NCBI GenBank assembly: GCA_027531395.1
Contig: JAPZRO010000004.1
Span: 1,054,001-1,118,000 of the forward strand
Reading direction: 5' to 3'
From: Porphyrobacter sp.
GTDB lineage: Bacteria; Pseudomonadota; Alphaproteobacteria; Sphingomonadales; Sphingomonadaceae
DNA length: 64,000 bases
Positions 38,541-47,428 of the stretch are shown piece by piece (positions within the stretch are counted from its first letter, which is position 1; each line of letters opens with the position of its first letter). Made by a program: the position numbers and the translations under genes. The notes under the pieces are model-generated. The model did no database searches. It was not told the origin of the DNA and worked only from the letters and a program-made list of their open reading frames with translations.

Positions 38541-39649
38541 TCGAAGTGGCGCTGGCCGGGCGCGCCTATGACGTGGTGATCGAAGAGGGCCTGCTCGCCC
38601 GCTTCGCCGAAGCCGCGGCGCCGTTCCTCAAGGGCTACGGCCATGCGCGCAAGGTGCCGGTGGTGGCCGATACCAACACCCACCGGCTTTACCGCACCGC
38701 GCTGGAAAGCAATCTCGCCGCCGCTGGTTATGCCGCCGACTGGTTCGTGGTAGAGCCGGGCGAGGACGCCAAGAGCTGGGGCGTGCTCGAGCGCCTGTGC
38801 GACTGGCTGCTGGCGCTCGGCGTGACCCGCAAGGATCATGTGATCGCGCTGGGCGGCGGGGTGGTGGGCGACCTTGTCGGCTTTGCCTGCGCGGTTGTGA
38901 AGCGCGGCTGCGGCTTCGTGCAGGTGCCGACGACCCTGCTGGCGCAGGTCGATTCCTCGGTAGGCGGCAAGACCGCGATCAACACCAAGGCGGGCAAGAA
39001 CCTGATCGGCGCTTTCCACCAGCCCAGCCTCGTGCTGATCGACCCGCTGGTGCTCGCCACCCTGCCGGATCGCGAGATGCGCGCAGGTTATGCCGAGGTG
39101 CTGAAATACGGGCTTCTCGGCGATGCCGCCTTCTTCGCGTGGCTCGAGGCGAACGGCGACAAGGTGCTCGCCCGCGAACCGGCCGCGCTCGAACACGCGA
39201 TTGCCACCAGCATCGCGATGAAGGCGCGGATCGTCGCCGAGGACGAGCGCGAGACGCTCGACCTGCGCGCGCTACTCAATCTCGGTCACACTTTCGGCCA
39301 TGCGCTGGAGGCCGAGACCGGCTTTTCCGACCGGTTGCTGCACGGCGAGGCGGTGGCATTGGGCATGGTGCTGGCGGCGAAGTACTCGGCGCGGCGGGGC
39401 GAGATTTCGCAAGCCGATGCGGCGCGGGCGGCAGGCGCGATTGCCGCTGCCGGCCTGCCCGCCAGCCTCGCCGCACTCGGTCTCGCCTGCGACGGCGCGG
39501 CCCTTGTCGATCACATGCGCCACGACAAGAAGGCCGAAGGCACCACCCTGCCCTTCCTGCTGCTGCGCCAGCTGGGCGAAGCTTACGTGGCGCGCGATGT
39601 GGACCTTTCCGACATCGCCGCCTTTCTGGACGGGGAGCTTGCCGCATGA
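38531..39649 (+). CDS. aroB: 3-dehydroquinate synthase
   Basis: NAD- and zinc-dependent cyclisation of DAHP to 3-dehydroquinate, the second step of the shikimate pathway. At 372 residues it is standard. NAD-binding GGGVVGDLVGFACAVVKRG, the substrate region TTLLAQVDSSVGGKTAINTKAGKNLIGAF, and zinc ligands in NLGHTFGHALEAETGF and LHGEAV are intact. It follows aroK with a ten-base overlap and its TGA is shared with the next ATG. Confidence 0.97.
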   Translation: MAVIEVALAGRAYDVVIEEGLLARFAEAAAPFLKGYGHARKVPVVADTNTHRLYRTALESNLAAAGYAADWFVVEPGEDAKSWGVLERLCDWLLALGVTRKDHVIALGGGVVGDLVGFACAVVKRGCGFVQVPTTLLAQVDSSVGGKTAINTKAGKNLIGAFHQPSLVLIDPLVLATLPDREMRAGYAEVLKYGLLGDAAFFAWLEANGDKVLAREPAALEHAIATSIAMKARIVAEDERETLDLRALLNLGHTFGHALEAETGFSDRLLHGEAVALGMVLAAKYSARRGEISQADAARAAGAIAAAGLPASLAALGLACDGAALVDHMRHDKKAEGTTLPFLLLRQLGEAYVARDVDLSDIAAFLDGELAA

Positions 39650-40416
39650 CCCGCTTCGTCGACCTGTCGATCCCGATCACCAATGACGTGATCTCCGATC
39701 CCGAGGTGATGCGCCCCAAGGTCACCTACATGACCCACGAGACGACGTGGGAGCAGATCGCGATGTTCTTCCCCGGCTTGCAGCGCGAGGACCTGCCCGA
39801 CGGCGAAGGCTGGGCGGTGGAATTCGTCGAACTCTCGACCCACAACGGCACCCACATGGATGCGCCGTGGCATTACCATTCGACCACGGATTCAGGTGCT
39901 TCTTCGGCCCCGAGCATCGACGAAGCACCGCTCGACCGCTTCTTCCGCCCCGGCGTGAAGCTCGATTTCTCGGGCCTCCCCCATGGCCATGTGGTGAGCG
40001 CTGCGGAGGTGCAGGCGGAACTCGCGCGGATCGGCTACCGGCTCCAGCCGCTCGACATCGTGCTGGTGCAGTCGGGCGCGGTCTATGGCACCGACAACTT
40101 CACCGATCAGGGCGTCGGCCTCGGCGCCGAGGCGACCTTGTGGCTGACCGGACAGGGCATCGAAGTGGTCGGCACCGATGCCTGGAGCTGGGACGCGCCC
40201 TTCAGCCACACCGCGAAGCGCTGGGCCGAGACGCGCGATCCGGCGATCATCTGGGAAGGCCACAAGGCCGGGCGCATCCGGCCTTATTACCAGATCGAAA
40301 AGCTCGCGAACCTCGCCGCGCTGCCGCCGCACGGCTTCATGGTGAGCTGCTTTCCGGTGAAGATCGAACGCGCCAGCGCGGGCTGGATCCGCGCGGTGGC
40401 GATCATCGGGGACTAG
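39646..40416 (+). CDS. Cyclase-family (kynurenine formamidase-like) metal hydrolase
   Basis: A 256-residue zinc hydrolase of the cyclase/KynB fold. The metal-binding signature is STHNGTHMDAPWHY (HxGTHxDxPxH), with a downstream TDAWSWDAPF and a C-terminal GHKAGRIRPYYQIEKLANL region. The family cleaves N-formyl groups, opens lactams or acts on isatin and similar substrates; the true one is unknown. The start ATG is in the ATGA overlap with aroB, tying it to the shikimate operon. Tryptophan catabolism (KynB) would be linked in theme, but no kynA/kynU is present. Confidence 0.8.
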   Translation: MTRFVDLSIPITNDVISDPEVMRPKVTYMTHETTWEQIAMFFPGLQREDLPDGEGWAVEFVELSTHNGTHMDAPWHYHSTTDSGASSAPSIDEAPLDRFFRPGVKLDFSGLPHGHVVSAAEVQAELARIGYRLQPLDIVLVQSGAVYGTDNFTDQGVGLGAEATLWLTGQGIEVVGTDAWSWDAPFSHTAKRWAETRDPAIIWEGHKAGRIRPYYQIEKLANLAALPPHGFMVSCFPVKIERASAGWIRAVAIIGD

Positions 40417-40418
40417 GC

Positions 40419-40877
40419 GTGCGGATCGGGATAGCCGACCTTGCCGACCCCCAGGTGCAGGCGTTGATCGCGTTCCACCAGCGCAGCATGGTCGAAGGCT
40501 CGCCGCCGGGCCACAGTTTCGCGCTCGATCTCAGCGGGCTCCAGGCCGAGGGGGTCACGGTCTGGGCCGTCCATGCCGAGGGGCAACTGGCCGCGATCGG
40601 CGCGATGAAGCGGCTCGACGACGCGCGGGGCGAGGTGAAGTCGATGCGCACCCATCCCGATTTCCTGCGGCGCGGGATCGCCGCGGCGCTGCTGGAAACG
40701 ATCATCGATCATGCGCGGGGGCAAGGACTGAAGGTGCTAAGTCTCGAGACGGGCAGCGGCCCGGCCTTCGAACCGGCGCTGGCGCTGTATCGCAAACGGG
40801 GTTTCAAGAACGGCGAGGCCTTCGCGGACTACACGCTCACCGACTTCAACCAGTGCCTCCATCTGGCACTGGACTGA
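40419..40877 (+). CDS. GNAT-family N-acetyltransferase
   Basis: 152 residues with the acetyl-CoA motif MRTHPDFLRRGIAAALLETIIDHARGQG and a terminal FEPALALYRKRGF. The start is GTG at 40419, two bases after the cyclase TAG, giving VRIGIADLAD; an ATG start further in would destroy the first strand. Last gene of the aroK-aroB-cyclase run, convergent with the next gene. Substrate unknown. Confidence 0.82.
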   Translation: MRIGIADLADPQVQALIAFHQRSMVEGSPPGHSFALDLSGLQAEGVTVWAVHAEGQLAAIGAMKRLDDARGEVKSMRTHPDFLRRGIAAALLETIIDHARGQGLKVLSLETGSGPAFEPALALYRKRGFKNGEAFADYTLTDFNQCLHLALD

Positions 40878-40884
40878 CCCGGCA

Positions 40885-41166
40885 TCAGGCGACCGGGCGG
40901 CTCGGCAGCTTGGCGACGTTGTCTCCGGGTTCGCCCTGCCGCGCGGCCTTCATCGCGGCTTCTTCCTCGAGCATCTTGTCATGCTCGGCGAACAGGCGCT
41001 CGATCTCGGTGCGGCGTTCGAGCAGCATGTAGGCGATGCCCGGCGCAAGGCTCTCGCCCTCGCCGATCTGGCCGAGCAGGCCCGCGATGTCGCTGACCGT
41101 CGCATCGCGCGCCGTCTTGAAGAAGTTGCCCTTCCGGTCGAAAAACCCGGTTCCGGTATGTGCCAT
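40885..41166 (-). CDS. Conserved small cytosolic protein of unknown function
   Basis: 93 residues, no signal peptide or membrane helix. A predicted helical, highly charged body (LLERRTEIERLFAEHDKMLEEEAAMKAARQG) could form a coiled coil. GGAGGATTT precedes ATG 41166. The ORF continues 38 codons upstream without a ribosome-binding site. I recognise no family. Confidence 0.65.
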   Translation of the reverse strand: MAHTGTGFFDRKGNFFKTARDATVSDIAGLLGQIGEGESLAPGIAYMLLERRTEIERLFAEHDKMLEEEAAMKAARQGEPGDNVAKLPSRPVA

Positions 41167-41314
41167 GATCAAATCCTCCCACCGAGATTCAATCTGCGAG
41201 CGCGGGAGATACCGCGACTCGGCACGGCAATTGTCACCTGATTCGGGGGCGTTAGCCAAACGCTGGCCGCGAACTGGCACGAAATATCAACCGTTTGGCG
41301 CAATTCTACAACAG

Positions 41315-41339
41315 GTGCGGCAAGATTGTTTCGCCGCAC
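41315..41339. other. Hairpin in the 251-base gap between pccA and the 93-residue protein gene
   Basis: Perfect 7-bp stem GTGCGGC/GCCGCAC with an 11-base AT-rich loop, in a gap that is less GC-rich than its surroundings. No T-run follows on either strand, so it is not a standard terminator. The rest of 41167-41417 shows no gene. Confidence 0.35.
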
Positions 41340-41417
41340 TGCAGCAAGATTGTCGGTTGACGCAAAACTTGGCCGGACGTGTTGCCGGTCAAGTCGCGGT
41401 TAGGGAGACTTCGCGCC

Positions 41418-43472
41418 CTATTCCAGTTCGAGGATCACCGCGTCGACCGCAAGGCTCTCGCCCTCGGCAGCGTTGATCTTGGCGATCACGCCTTCCTTCT
41501 CGGCGCGCAGGATGTTCTCCATCTTCATCGCTTCCACCGTGGCAAGCGGCTGGCCGGGCTGCACTGTCTCGCCTTCCGCCACGTGAAGCTTCACCAGCAT
41601 CCCCGGCATCGGGCAGATGAGGAGGCGCGACAGATCGGGCGGCACCTTTTCGAGCATGAGGCTCTCGTGCCGCGCCAGCCGCAGCGGCAGCACCAGCGCG
41701 CTGTGCGCCGCGCCGCGGGTGGTCACTTTCCACTGGTTGCCCTGCCGCTCGACGATGAGGCCGAGGCGCTGTTCAGGCCCGTCGCCGACCTTTCCGGTGG
41801 CCTCGGCCTGCACCATGCCGGGCAGCCAGTTGCAGGTCCCCTCGACACGCACGCCATCGACCATCGCATGGCCTTCTCCGAGCGTGACTTCGAAACGCTG
41901 GTCGCCCAGCTTCACCAGCCATTCGCTGGTGACCGGCAGTGGCCCGTCAAGCTGGCCGGTGATCCGCCGCGCACGCGACTGCAGCGAGAATTCGTTGCCC
42001 GCGCACACGGCGGCAAGGATGCGCTTCACATCATCGCTGGTCGCCGCACCGTGGAAGCCCTCGGGATATTCCTCGGCGATGAAGCCGGTGGTGAGCTCGC
42101 CCGAACGGAAGCGCGGGTGCTGCATGATCGCGGAGAGGAAATCGACATTGTGGCCGAGGCCCTTGATGCGGAAATGGTCGAGCGCCTCGATCTGCAGGTC
42201 CGCCGCCTCGTCGCGGGTCGGGGCCCAGGTGATCAGCTTGGCGATCATCGGGTCGTAGAAGCGCGAGACCTCGCCGCCTTCGTAAACGCCGTCGTCAACG
42301 CGCACCGAGCCGGTGCCGCGAGCGACCCCGCGGCGGGGCTTGCCCGCGACGGTCTCGTCCTCGCTCCAGCCGGGGAGCGGCGGCGAATAGTGCACCAGAC
42401 GGCCCGTGGAGGGCAGGAAGCCGCGATAGGGGTCTTCGGCATAGACGCGGTTCTCGATCGCCCAGCCGTCGATGCCGATATCGTCCTGCGTCATGGCCAG
42501 CTTCTCGCCCGCCGCCACGCGGATCATCTGCTCGACCAGGTCGATGCCGGTGATCGCTTCGGTGACGGGGTGTTCGACCTGCAGGCGGGTGTTCATTTCG
42601 AGGAAGTAGAAGCTCTCCCCCGTCGGGTCCGCGCCGCTGACGATCAGCTCGACCGTGCCCGCGCTGTAATAGCCGACCGCGCGCGCCAGAGCGACGCATT
42701 GCTCGCCCATCGCCTTGCGCATCTTGGGCGTCACGAAAGGCGACGGCGCTTCCTCGACCACCTTCTGGTGGCGGCGCTGGATCGAGCACTCGCGCTCGTT
42801 CAGATAGAGGATGTTGCCGTGCTGGTCGCCGAGGATCTGGATCTCGATGTGGCGCGGATTGAGGATGAACTTCTCGATGAAGACGCGGTCATCGCCGAAG
42901 GAGTTGAGGCCCTCGCGCTTCACGCTCTCGAAGCCCTCGCGCACGTCGGCCTCGTTATAGGCCAGGCGCATCCCCTTGCCCCCGCCGCCGGCCGAGGCCT
43001 TCATCATCACCGGATAGCCGATCTCGTTGGAGATGCGCACCGCGTGCTCGGTATCTTCGATCTCGCCGACAAAGCCGGGGACGACATTGACGCCCGCTTC
43101 CTTGGCGAGCTTCTTGGACTCGATCTTGTCGCCCATCGCGGCAATCGCACCCACCGGCGGGCCGATGAAGGCGATGCCTTCCTTCGCCAGCGCCTCGGCA
43201 AAGGAGGTGCGTTCCGACAGGAAGCCATAGCCCGGGTGAACGGCCTCGGCCCCGGTCTGCTTGCAGGCGGCGATGATCTTGTCAGCGATCAGATAGCTCT
43301 CGGCCGCGGGCGACGGGCCGATATGCACCGCTTCATCAGCCATGGCGACAAAGGGCGCGCGCGCATCGGCATCGGAATAGACCGCGACGGTCTTGATCCC
43401 CATCTTCCGCGCGGTGGTGATGACCCGGCAGGCGATCTCACCGCGGTTGGCAATCAGGATTTTCGAGAACAA
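41418..43472 (-). CDS. pccA: Propionyl-CoA (acyl-CoA) carboxylase biotin-containing alpha subunit
   Basis: Carboxylates its own biotin with ATP and bicarbonate, then passes CO2 to the beta subunit (PccB). 684 residues: biotin-carboxylase N-domain (KILIANRGEIACRV), ATP-grasp with KASAGGGGKGMRL and EMNTRLQVEHPVTE, a BT interaction domain, and a C-terminal biotinyl domain with VEAMKMENIL where Lys650 is biotinylated. The start is a TTG at 43472 spaced six bases from GGAGG; the upstream opening to 43502 includes the ribosome-binding site itself. A rare initiator is the one oddity. Methylcrotonyl-CoA carboxylase is a possible alternative, but pccB, mce and scpA nearby favour propionyl-CoA. Confidence 0.93.
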   Translation of the reverse strand: MFSKILIANRGEIACRVITTARKMGIKTVAVYSDADARAPFVAMADEAVHIGPSPAAESYLIADKIIAACKQTGAEAVHPGYGFLSERTSFAEALAKEGIAFIGPPVGAIAAMGDKIESKKLAKEAGVNVVPGFVGEIEDTEHAVRISNEIGYPVMMKASAGGGGKGMRLAYNEADVREGFESVKREGLNSFGDDRVFIEKFILNPRHIEIQILGDQHGNILYLNERECSIQRRHQKVVEEAPSPFVTPKMRKAMGEQCVALARAVGYYSAGTVELIVSGADPTGESFYFLEMNTRLQVEHPVTEAITGIDLVEQMIRVAAGEKLAMTQDDIGIDGWAIENRVYAEDPYRGFLPSTGRLVHYSPPLPGWSEDETVAGKPRRGVARGTGSVRVDDGVYEGGEVSRFYDPMIAKLITWAPTRDEAADLQIEALDHFRIKGLGHNVDFLSAIMQHPRFRSGELTTGFIAEEYPEGFHGAATSDDVKRILAAVCAGNEFSLQSRARRITGQLDGPLPVTSEWLVKLGDQRFEVTLGEGHAMVDGVRVEGTCNWLPGMVQAEATGKVGDGPEQRLGLIVERQGNQWKVTTRGAAHSALVLPLRLARHESLMLEKVPPDLSRLLICPMPGMLVKLHVAEGETVQPGQPLATVEAMKMENILRAEKEGVIAKINAAEGESLAVDAVILELE

Positions 43473-43563
43473 AGTGAACCTCCGGGGGCGGAAATAGGCC
43501 AAGAACGCCTATGCCGTCCCCGGAGCCGGGTATCAACCTGACAGATTTGTGGCTCTGGTCCGG

Positions 43564-44028
43564 TCAGTGATCGCTGTGCGCGTGGCCGACTTCGGTCACC
43601 GACATGGCGACGAGCGAGTCGAACTCGGCGATAATCTTCTCGGCCGCTTCCTTGCTCCCGGCGAGCTTGATCATCTCTGCCATCCACTTCTCGTCTTCGG
43701 GCGTGCCGCGCTTGGCCATGTCGGCCGGGCCGCCCTTCATCGGGAAGACGTAAATGACATCCCACTGGCCCGTTTCGAGATGGATTCCATGGACGCCGGA
43801 ATTGACCCCCGAATTGGCATCGGCCTTGGCGAAGTAGTTCTTGATGATTTCGAGGGCACGATCGCGCTTGCCCGAATGGAAGCGCGTCATCGTGACCCGC
43901 GCCCAGGTGACTTCATCAGCCTGCTGCCCCTGGCCCGCGTTCTGCGCCTGCACGGCCGGCGACGCGCCAAGCCCAAGCGAAAGCACGGCAGCGGCGGCCA
44001 GCGCCTTGCCCATAATCCTGATTTTCAT
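43564..44028 (-). CDS. Exported protein of unknown function, dimeric alpha/beta-barrel-like
   Basis: 154 residues. Signal peptide MKIRIMGKALAAAAVLSLGLGASPAVQA then a mature domain WARVTMTRFHSGKRDRALEIIKNYF with alternating strand-helix character, resembling ABM/NIPSNAP-type ferredoxin-like folds; the match is weak. The C-terminus is histidine-rich (GHAHSDH), a possible metal site. A GGGGGGAAA precedes ATG 44028. It lies 91 bases before pccA on the same strand. Confidence 0.7.
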   Translation of the reverse strand: MKIRIMGKALAAAAVLSLGLGASPAVQAQNAGQGQQADEVTWARVTMTRFHSGKRDRALEIIKNYFAKADANSGVNSGVHGIHLETGQWDVIYVFPMKGGPADMAKRGTPEDEKWMAEMIKLAGSKEAAEKIIAEFDSLVAMSVTEVGHAHSDH

Positions 44029-44154
44029 AACATTTCCCCCCAATTCGTGTTCCAGATGGAATACGACCCCTGGGCGAGGAAATATCAGGCAAACATGGCC
44101 GCCATAAGGCAGGCTGGCCGACGCCTCAGACGGGCAGTCGCGCGGCTCTGCAGC

Positions 44155-44565
44155 CTAGCCCGGGTCCTCCACCAGCGCCTTGAGTTCCTCGGTGCGCAGG
44201 CGCGTGAGGCGCGTCTTGCAGGTGGCGACCAGCAGCGGCTCGAGGCTGCCCATGCGCGCGGCATAGCCATCCACCCTGCACTGCGCGTCGCGGTAGCGCA
44301 GCCAGCCGCGCTGGCCTTCGAGCAGGCTCCTGAAGAAGCCCGGACGCTTGTCGGACGATTCGAGCGCGTCCCACTCGGCATCGCGCTTCTTCATCACCGC
44401 GGCGGTGACCGCCCACTGGGCGTTGAGCGCGGCATCGGCGGCCTCGTATTCCTGCCCGGCGCACCAGTTCATCTCCATCTGCACCTGCGGATCGGCGCAG
44501 TTCCATTCGGGCACCGGCGGCTGCGCGGCCTGGGCGAGCAGCGGGAGAAACAGCGTGGCGATCAT
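44155..44565 (-). CDS. LprI-family (DUF1311) exported protein
   Basis: 136 residues with a short signal peptide (MIATLFLPLLAQA-AQP). The mature part matches the LprI/DUF1311 pattern: WNCADPQVQMEMNWCAGQEYEAADAALNAQW, with paired Cys (four or more in total) suggesting disulfides. LprI of Mycobacterium inhibits lysozyme; most homologues are uncharacterised. The start overlaps the stop of the N-demethylase-family gene (ATGA); it is the last gene of the bioB operon. Confidence 0.8.
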   Translation of the reverse strand: MIATLFLPLLAQAAQPPVPEWNCADPQVQMEMNWCAGQEYEAADAALNAQWAVTAAVMKKRDAEWDALESSDKRPGFFRSLLEGQRGWLRYRDAQCRVDGYAARMGSLEPLLVATCKTRLTRLRTEELKALVEDPG

Positions 44566-45353
44566 GCGGCTTGTCCTTGGGCATAGGCGATGAGGCTGTC
44601 AGCATAGGCCGGGGCACCGCGCCGGTCACCCTCGCCGTTGAGCAGGCTTTGCACCGCACGCCCGAGCATGGCGATATTGACGGGGGAGAGCTTGCCCAGC
44701 GGCTCGACATAGATCCCGATGCCGAACAGGATCGCGCCCGTCTGCGGCAGGCGACGCAGGGTCTGGCGTTCGGAGCGCACGAACAGGGTCTCGCCGGCGT
44801 TCTCGGGCGTGACATGGGCGAAGGCCTCGGCGGGCGGGCGGTCGGGCAGCCAGCGGCGATTCCCGGTGGCAGCGATGAACCAGTTGCAGCGGCCATAGAT
44901 GGGGCCGGGGCGCAGGGTCTCCATGAAGCGGTCTACCCCGGTGGCGAGTTGTTCCTCGTAACCCGCGATGGGCGCGTGGAGCGCGCGCAAGGGCAGGCCA
45001 ATCTTCTGCGCGGGGTGCCAGTCGGAAGGCCATGCCACCGCCGCGCCGATCAGGCGATAGACCTCCTCGCCTTCGCGTTTGGTGAGCAGGCACAGGTCTT
45101 CATGCACGGCGAGCGCGGCTTCGGGGAGAGCGCCTTCCACACCCAGCATGGCGGCGAGTTCACGCCCCGGAGCGTCGACTTCGGGGGTGAGCTGCACGCC
45201 TTGCGGCCAGTCGGCAAACCCCGCCGCCCGCGCCGCCAGATCGGGCGCAGGCTGGAGCCAGTCGCGCTCCTCCAGCTTCACCAGCCCCATGCGCAGCTGC
45301 CCGCCGCCGCGCGCCTTGGGAAGCAGACTATCGACCGAGAAGCCGAGGGTCAT
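44562..45353 (-). CDS. Heme-dependent oxidative N-demethylase-family protein (DUF3445)
   Basis: 263 residues assigned to the DUF3445/HODM alpha family from the arrangement HEDLCLLTKREGEEVYRLIGAAVAWPSDW, then PIYGRCNWFI, then VRSERQTLRRLPQTGAILFGIGIYVEPL. In Pseudomonas the alpha subunit binds heme and works with ferredoxin-like beta, gamma and delta subunits on dimethylamine. Here it stands alone, so substrate and redox partner are unknown. The start is six bases after the esterase stop. Confidence 0.75.
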   Translation of the reverse strand: MTLGFSVDSLLPKARGGGQLRMGLVKLEERDWLQPAPDLAARAAGFADWPQGVQLTPEVDAPGRELAAMLGVEGALPEAALAVHEDLCLLTKREGEEVYRLIGAAVAWPSDWHPAQKIGLPLRALHAPIAGYEEQLATGVDRFMETLRPGPIYGRCNWFIAATGNRRWLPDRPPAEAFAHVTPENAGETLFVRSERQTLRRLPQTGAILFGIGIYVEPLGKLSPVNIAMLGRAVQSLLNGEGDRRGAPAYADSLIAYAQGQAA

Positions 45354-45359
45354 GCCAAT

Positions 45360-46187
45360 CTACTCCGCCCCTCCCCGCCGCTCGCAGCGCAGAACCATGC
45401 CGTATTCTTCCAGATAATCGGCCCCGGTCGGCAACAGATATTGCAGCGCTTCGGGCAAGAGGCCGTGGAGCGCGGTGGCGTGGCGCAGTTCCTTCCGGCG
45501 GTCGGAGAAGCAATAAGGCTGGCTCGCGGGCAGCATACCCAGCAGCCGCTCCATCCCCGTCTCGGTCGCCCCGCCCTCGTCGGCGAGACTGAGGTAGATC
45601 GGCGGGCGCTTCTGATCGCCCAAGGGCTTGCGGCTCAGCGCCTCGCCATCCCATTGCAGGCTGGGCGAGATCGCCGCGTAGCCGGTGAACAGGCCGGGGG
45701 TGACCGCCCAGGTCTCGACCACGAAATGCCCCGCCGCGCTCTCGCCCACCAGAAAGGCGGTGCCATCATGGCGATAGCGCGCCTCGATCACGGGTTTGAC
45801 GGTCTCGGCGATCCACGCGCGGAAACTTGCGCCCTCGCCAGCGGTCGGCCAGCGCGCCTGCTCGGCAGCATCGCGCGTGGGCGGGAGCAGTTCGCGCTGG
45901 CGGTTCCTGGTTTCGATGCCGACAAGGATCGCGTTCTGGCTGCGGCCCCAGATGGTGTTCCAGCGCTGGAGCCCGGCGCCCATCAGCAAGTCCTGCGTCT
46001 GCCCGCCATCGAGCAAATAGACCACCGGCCAGCGCTTGTCCGGCTCCTCGGCGTAACCGATCGGCAGGACGATATTGACCTCGCGCGCCTCGCCCAGCGC
46101 CTCCAGCGTGACGGCCTCGCCGATGGTGAGCGGCTGCGGCGCGGGCTGCGCGCTGGCGAGAGCCGCTGCCGCCAGCAGGGCGATCAT
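45360..46187 (-). CDS. Secreted alpha/beta-hydrolase (esterase D/IroE-like)
   Basis: 275 residues with an N-terminal signal peptide ([15 protein letters not shown]) and a serine-hydrolase fold: VVYLLDGGQ is the oxyanion strand and GESAAGHF the nucleophile elbow. The family (COG2819-type) includes enterobactin/salmochelin esterases and formylglutathione hydrolases. It overlaps bioB by four bases (ATGA). A BioH-like pimeloyl-ACP-methyl-esterase role would fit the position but not the export signal. Confidence 0.8.
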   Translation of the reverse strand: MIALLAAAALASAQPAPQPLTIGEAVTLEALGEAREVNIVLPIGYAEEPDKRWPVVYLLDGGQTQDLLMGAGLQRWNTIWGRSQNAILVGIETRNRQRELLPPTRDAAEQARWPTAGEGASFRAWIAETVKPVIEARYRHDGTAFLVGESAAGHFVVETWAVTPGLFTGYAAISPSLQWDGEALSRKPLGDQKRPPIYLSLADEGGATETGMERLLGMLPASQPYCFSDRRKELRHATALHGLLPEALQYLLPTGADYLEEYGMVLRCERRGGAE

Positions 46188-47194
46188 TCAGCCGCCACCG
46201 CGCTTTTGCACGCCCGCGCAGGCTCCTCGCCCTTGAGCGCGGTGAGCCCCAGCTTCGCGAACAACGCACCATCCTTGTCGTCGCCCGCATTGGGCGCGGT
46301 GAGCAGCTTGTCGCCGGTGAAGATCGAATTCGCGCCGGCGAGGAAGCACAGTGCCTGCGTCGCCTCGGACATGGACTCGCGCCCCGCCGAGAGCCGCACC
46401 ATCGAGCGCGGCATGGTGATGCGGGCGACCGCGACGGTGCGGACGAATTCGATATCGTCGATTTTCGCCAGCGGCGTGTCGGCGAGCATGTTGCCGAGCA
46501 CCGTGCCCTTGACCGGCACCAGCGCATTGACCGGCACGCTCTCCGGGTGCTGCGGCAGGGTGGCGAGCGTGTGGACAAAGCCCACCCGGTCCTCGCGCGT
46601 CTCGCCCATGCCGACGATCCCGCCCGAGCACACATTGATCCCCGCCTTGCGGACGTGGTCGAGCGTATCGAGCCGGCACTGGAAATCGCGGGTGGAGATC
46701 ACCCGCTCGTAATACTCAGGGCTGCTGTCGATATTGTGGTTGTAGTAATCGAGCCCGGCTTCCGCGAGCATCTCGGCCTGATGCGGCTCGAGCATCCCCA
46801 GCGTCATGCAGGTCTCGAGGCCCATGGCGGAGACGCCCTTCACGATCTCGACGATGGCGGGCATGTCGCGGTCCTTGGGATTGCGCCACGCCGCGCCCAT
46901 GCAGAAGCGCTGACTGCCCGCATCCTTGGCCTGCGCCGCCTTCTGGAGCACCGCCTGCACGTCCATCAGCTTGGTGGCTTCCACGCCCGAGTCCGCATGG
47001 ACCGACTGCGAGCAATAGCCGCAATCCTCCGGGCACCCGCCGGTCTTGATGCTGAGCAGGGTGCACAGCTGGACTTCGGTCGCGGGGTGGTATTCGCGGT
47101 GGACTGAGGCCGCCTGAAACAGCAGCTCGGTGAACGGCAGGTCGAAGAGGGCCGCGATCTCGGCGCGGGTCCAGTCGGTGCGGGGGTGGGTCAT
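46184..47194 (-). CDS. bioB: Biotin synthase
   Basis: Radical-SAM enzyme that inserts sulfur into dethiobiotin. 336 residues. The SAM cluster motif is [11 protein letters not shown] (C-x3-C-x2-C), followed by [13 protein letters not shown] and an Arg in the second-cluster region. Its ATG overlaps the TGA of a small Cys-rich ORF. The biotin made here charges PccA, AccB and other carboxylases. bioA/D/F are not in the window. Confidence 0.97.
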   Translation of the reverse strand: MTHPRTDWTRAEIAALFDLPFTELLFQAASVHREYHPATEVQLCTLLSIKTGGCPEDCGYCSQSVHADSGVEATKLMDVQAVLQKAAQAKDAGSQRFCMGAAWRNPKDRDMPAIVEIVKGVSAMGLETCMTLGMLEPHQAEMLAEAGLDYYNHNIDSSPEYYERVISTRDFQCRLDTLDHVRKAGINVCSGGIVGMGETREDRVGFVHTLATLPQHPESVPVNALVPVKGTVLGNMLADTPLAKIDDIEFVRTVAVARITMPRSMVRLSAGRESMSEATQALCFLAGANSIFTGDKLLTAPNAGDDKDGALFAKLGLTALKGEEPARACKSAVAAE

Positions 47195-47355
47195 GAGGTG
47201 CTTTCAGGTTTCAAGGGTCCGGTCTGCGAACTTTCTAGGCTTTCGTCGCGGTAGCCGGGGCATTGGCAGTCCAAGCACGTGCAAAACATCTCCGGCTCCG
47301 TTCCGCCGTGATGATAGCCGATCGGATGGCCGCAGTTCAGGCAGTCACCGAGCAT
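47191..47355 (-). CDS. Cys-rich zinc-ribbon-like microprotein coupled to bioB
   Basis: A 54-residue product read from ATG 47355 to TGA 47191: C-x2-C at residues 5-8 (CLNC), then a C-x-C-x2-C-x-C cluster at 25-32 (CTCLDCQC), with HHGG between. Six Cys and three His in 32 residues fit a zinc ribbon or metal site. The C-terminal third is polar and probably disordered. The TGA overlaps the bioB ATG (ATGA), so translation is coupled. The ribosome-binding site upstream is weak. No family was recognised. Confidence 0.7.
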   Translation of the reverse strand: MLGDCLNCGHPIGYHHGGTEPEMFCTCLDCQCPGYRDESLESSQTGPLKPESTS

Positions 47356-47428
47356 TTGAGAGCCTACCGTTCTTCACAATGCCTCGATAACCGTTCGCGC
47401 CGAGAATGTCGAAGGCTCACAACAAACG

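Noticed and set aside
45360..46187. BioH-type pimeloyl-ACP methyl esterase next to bioB
   Set aside because: An N-terminal signal peptide points to export, whereas BioH acts in the cytosol; the family match is esterase-D-like.
47356..47428. BioR operator upstream of the bioB operon
   Set aside because: No TTAT-N2-ATAA-type palindrome is seen; only a partial GGTTATCG.
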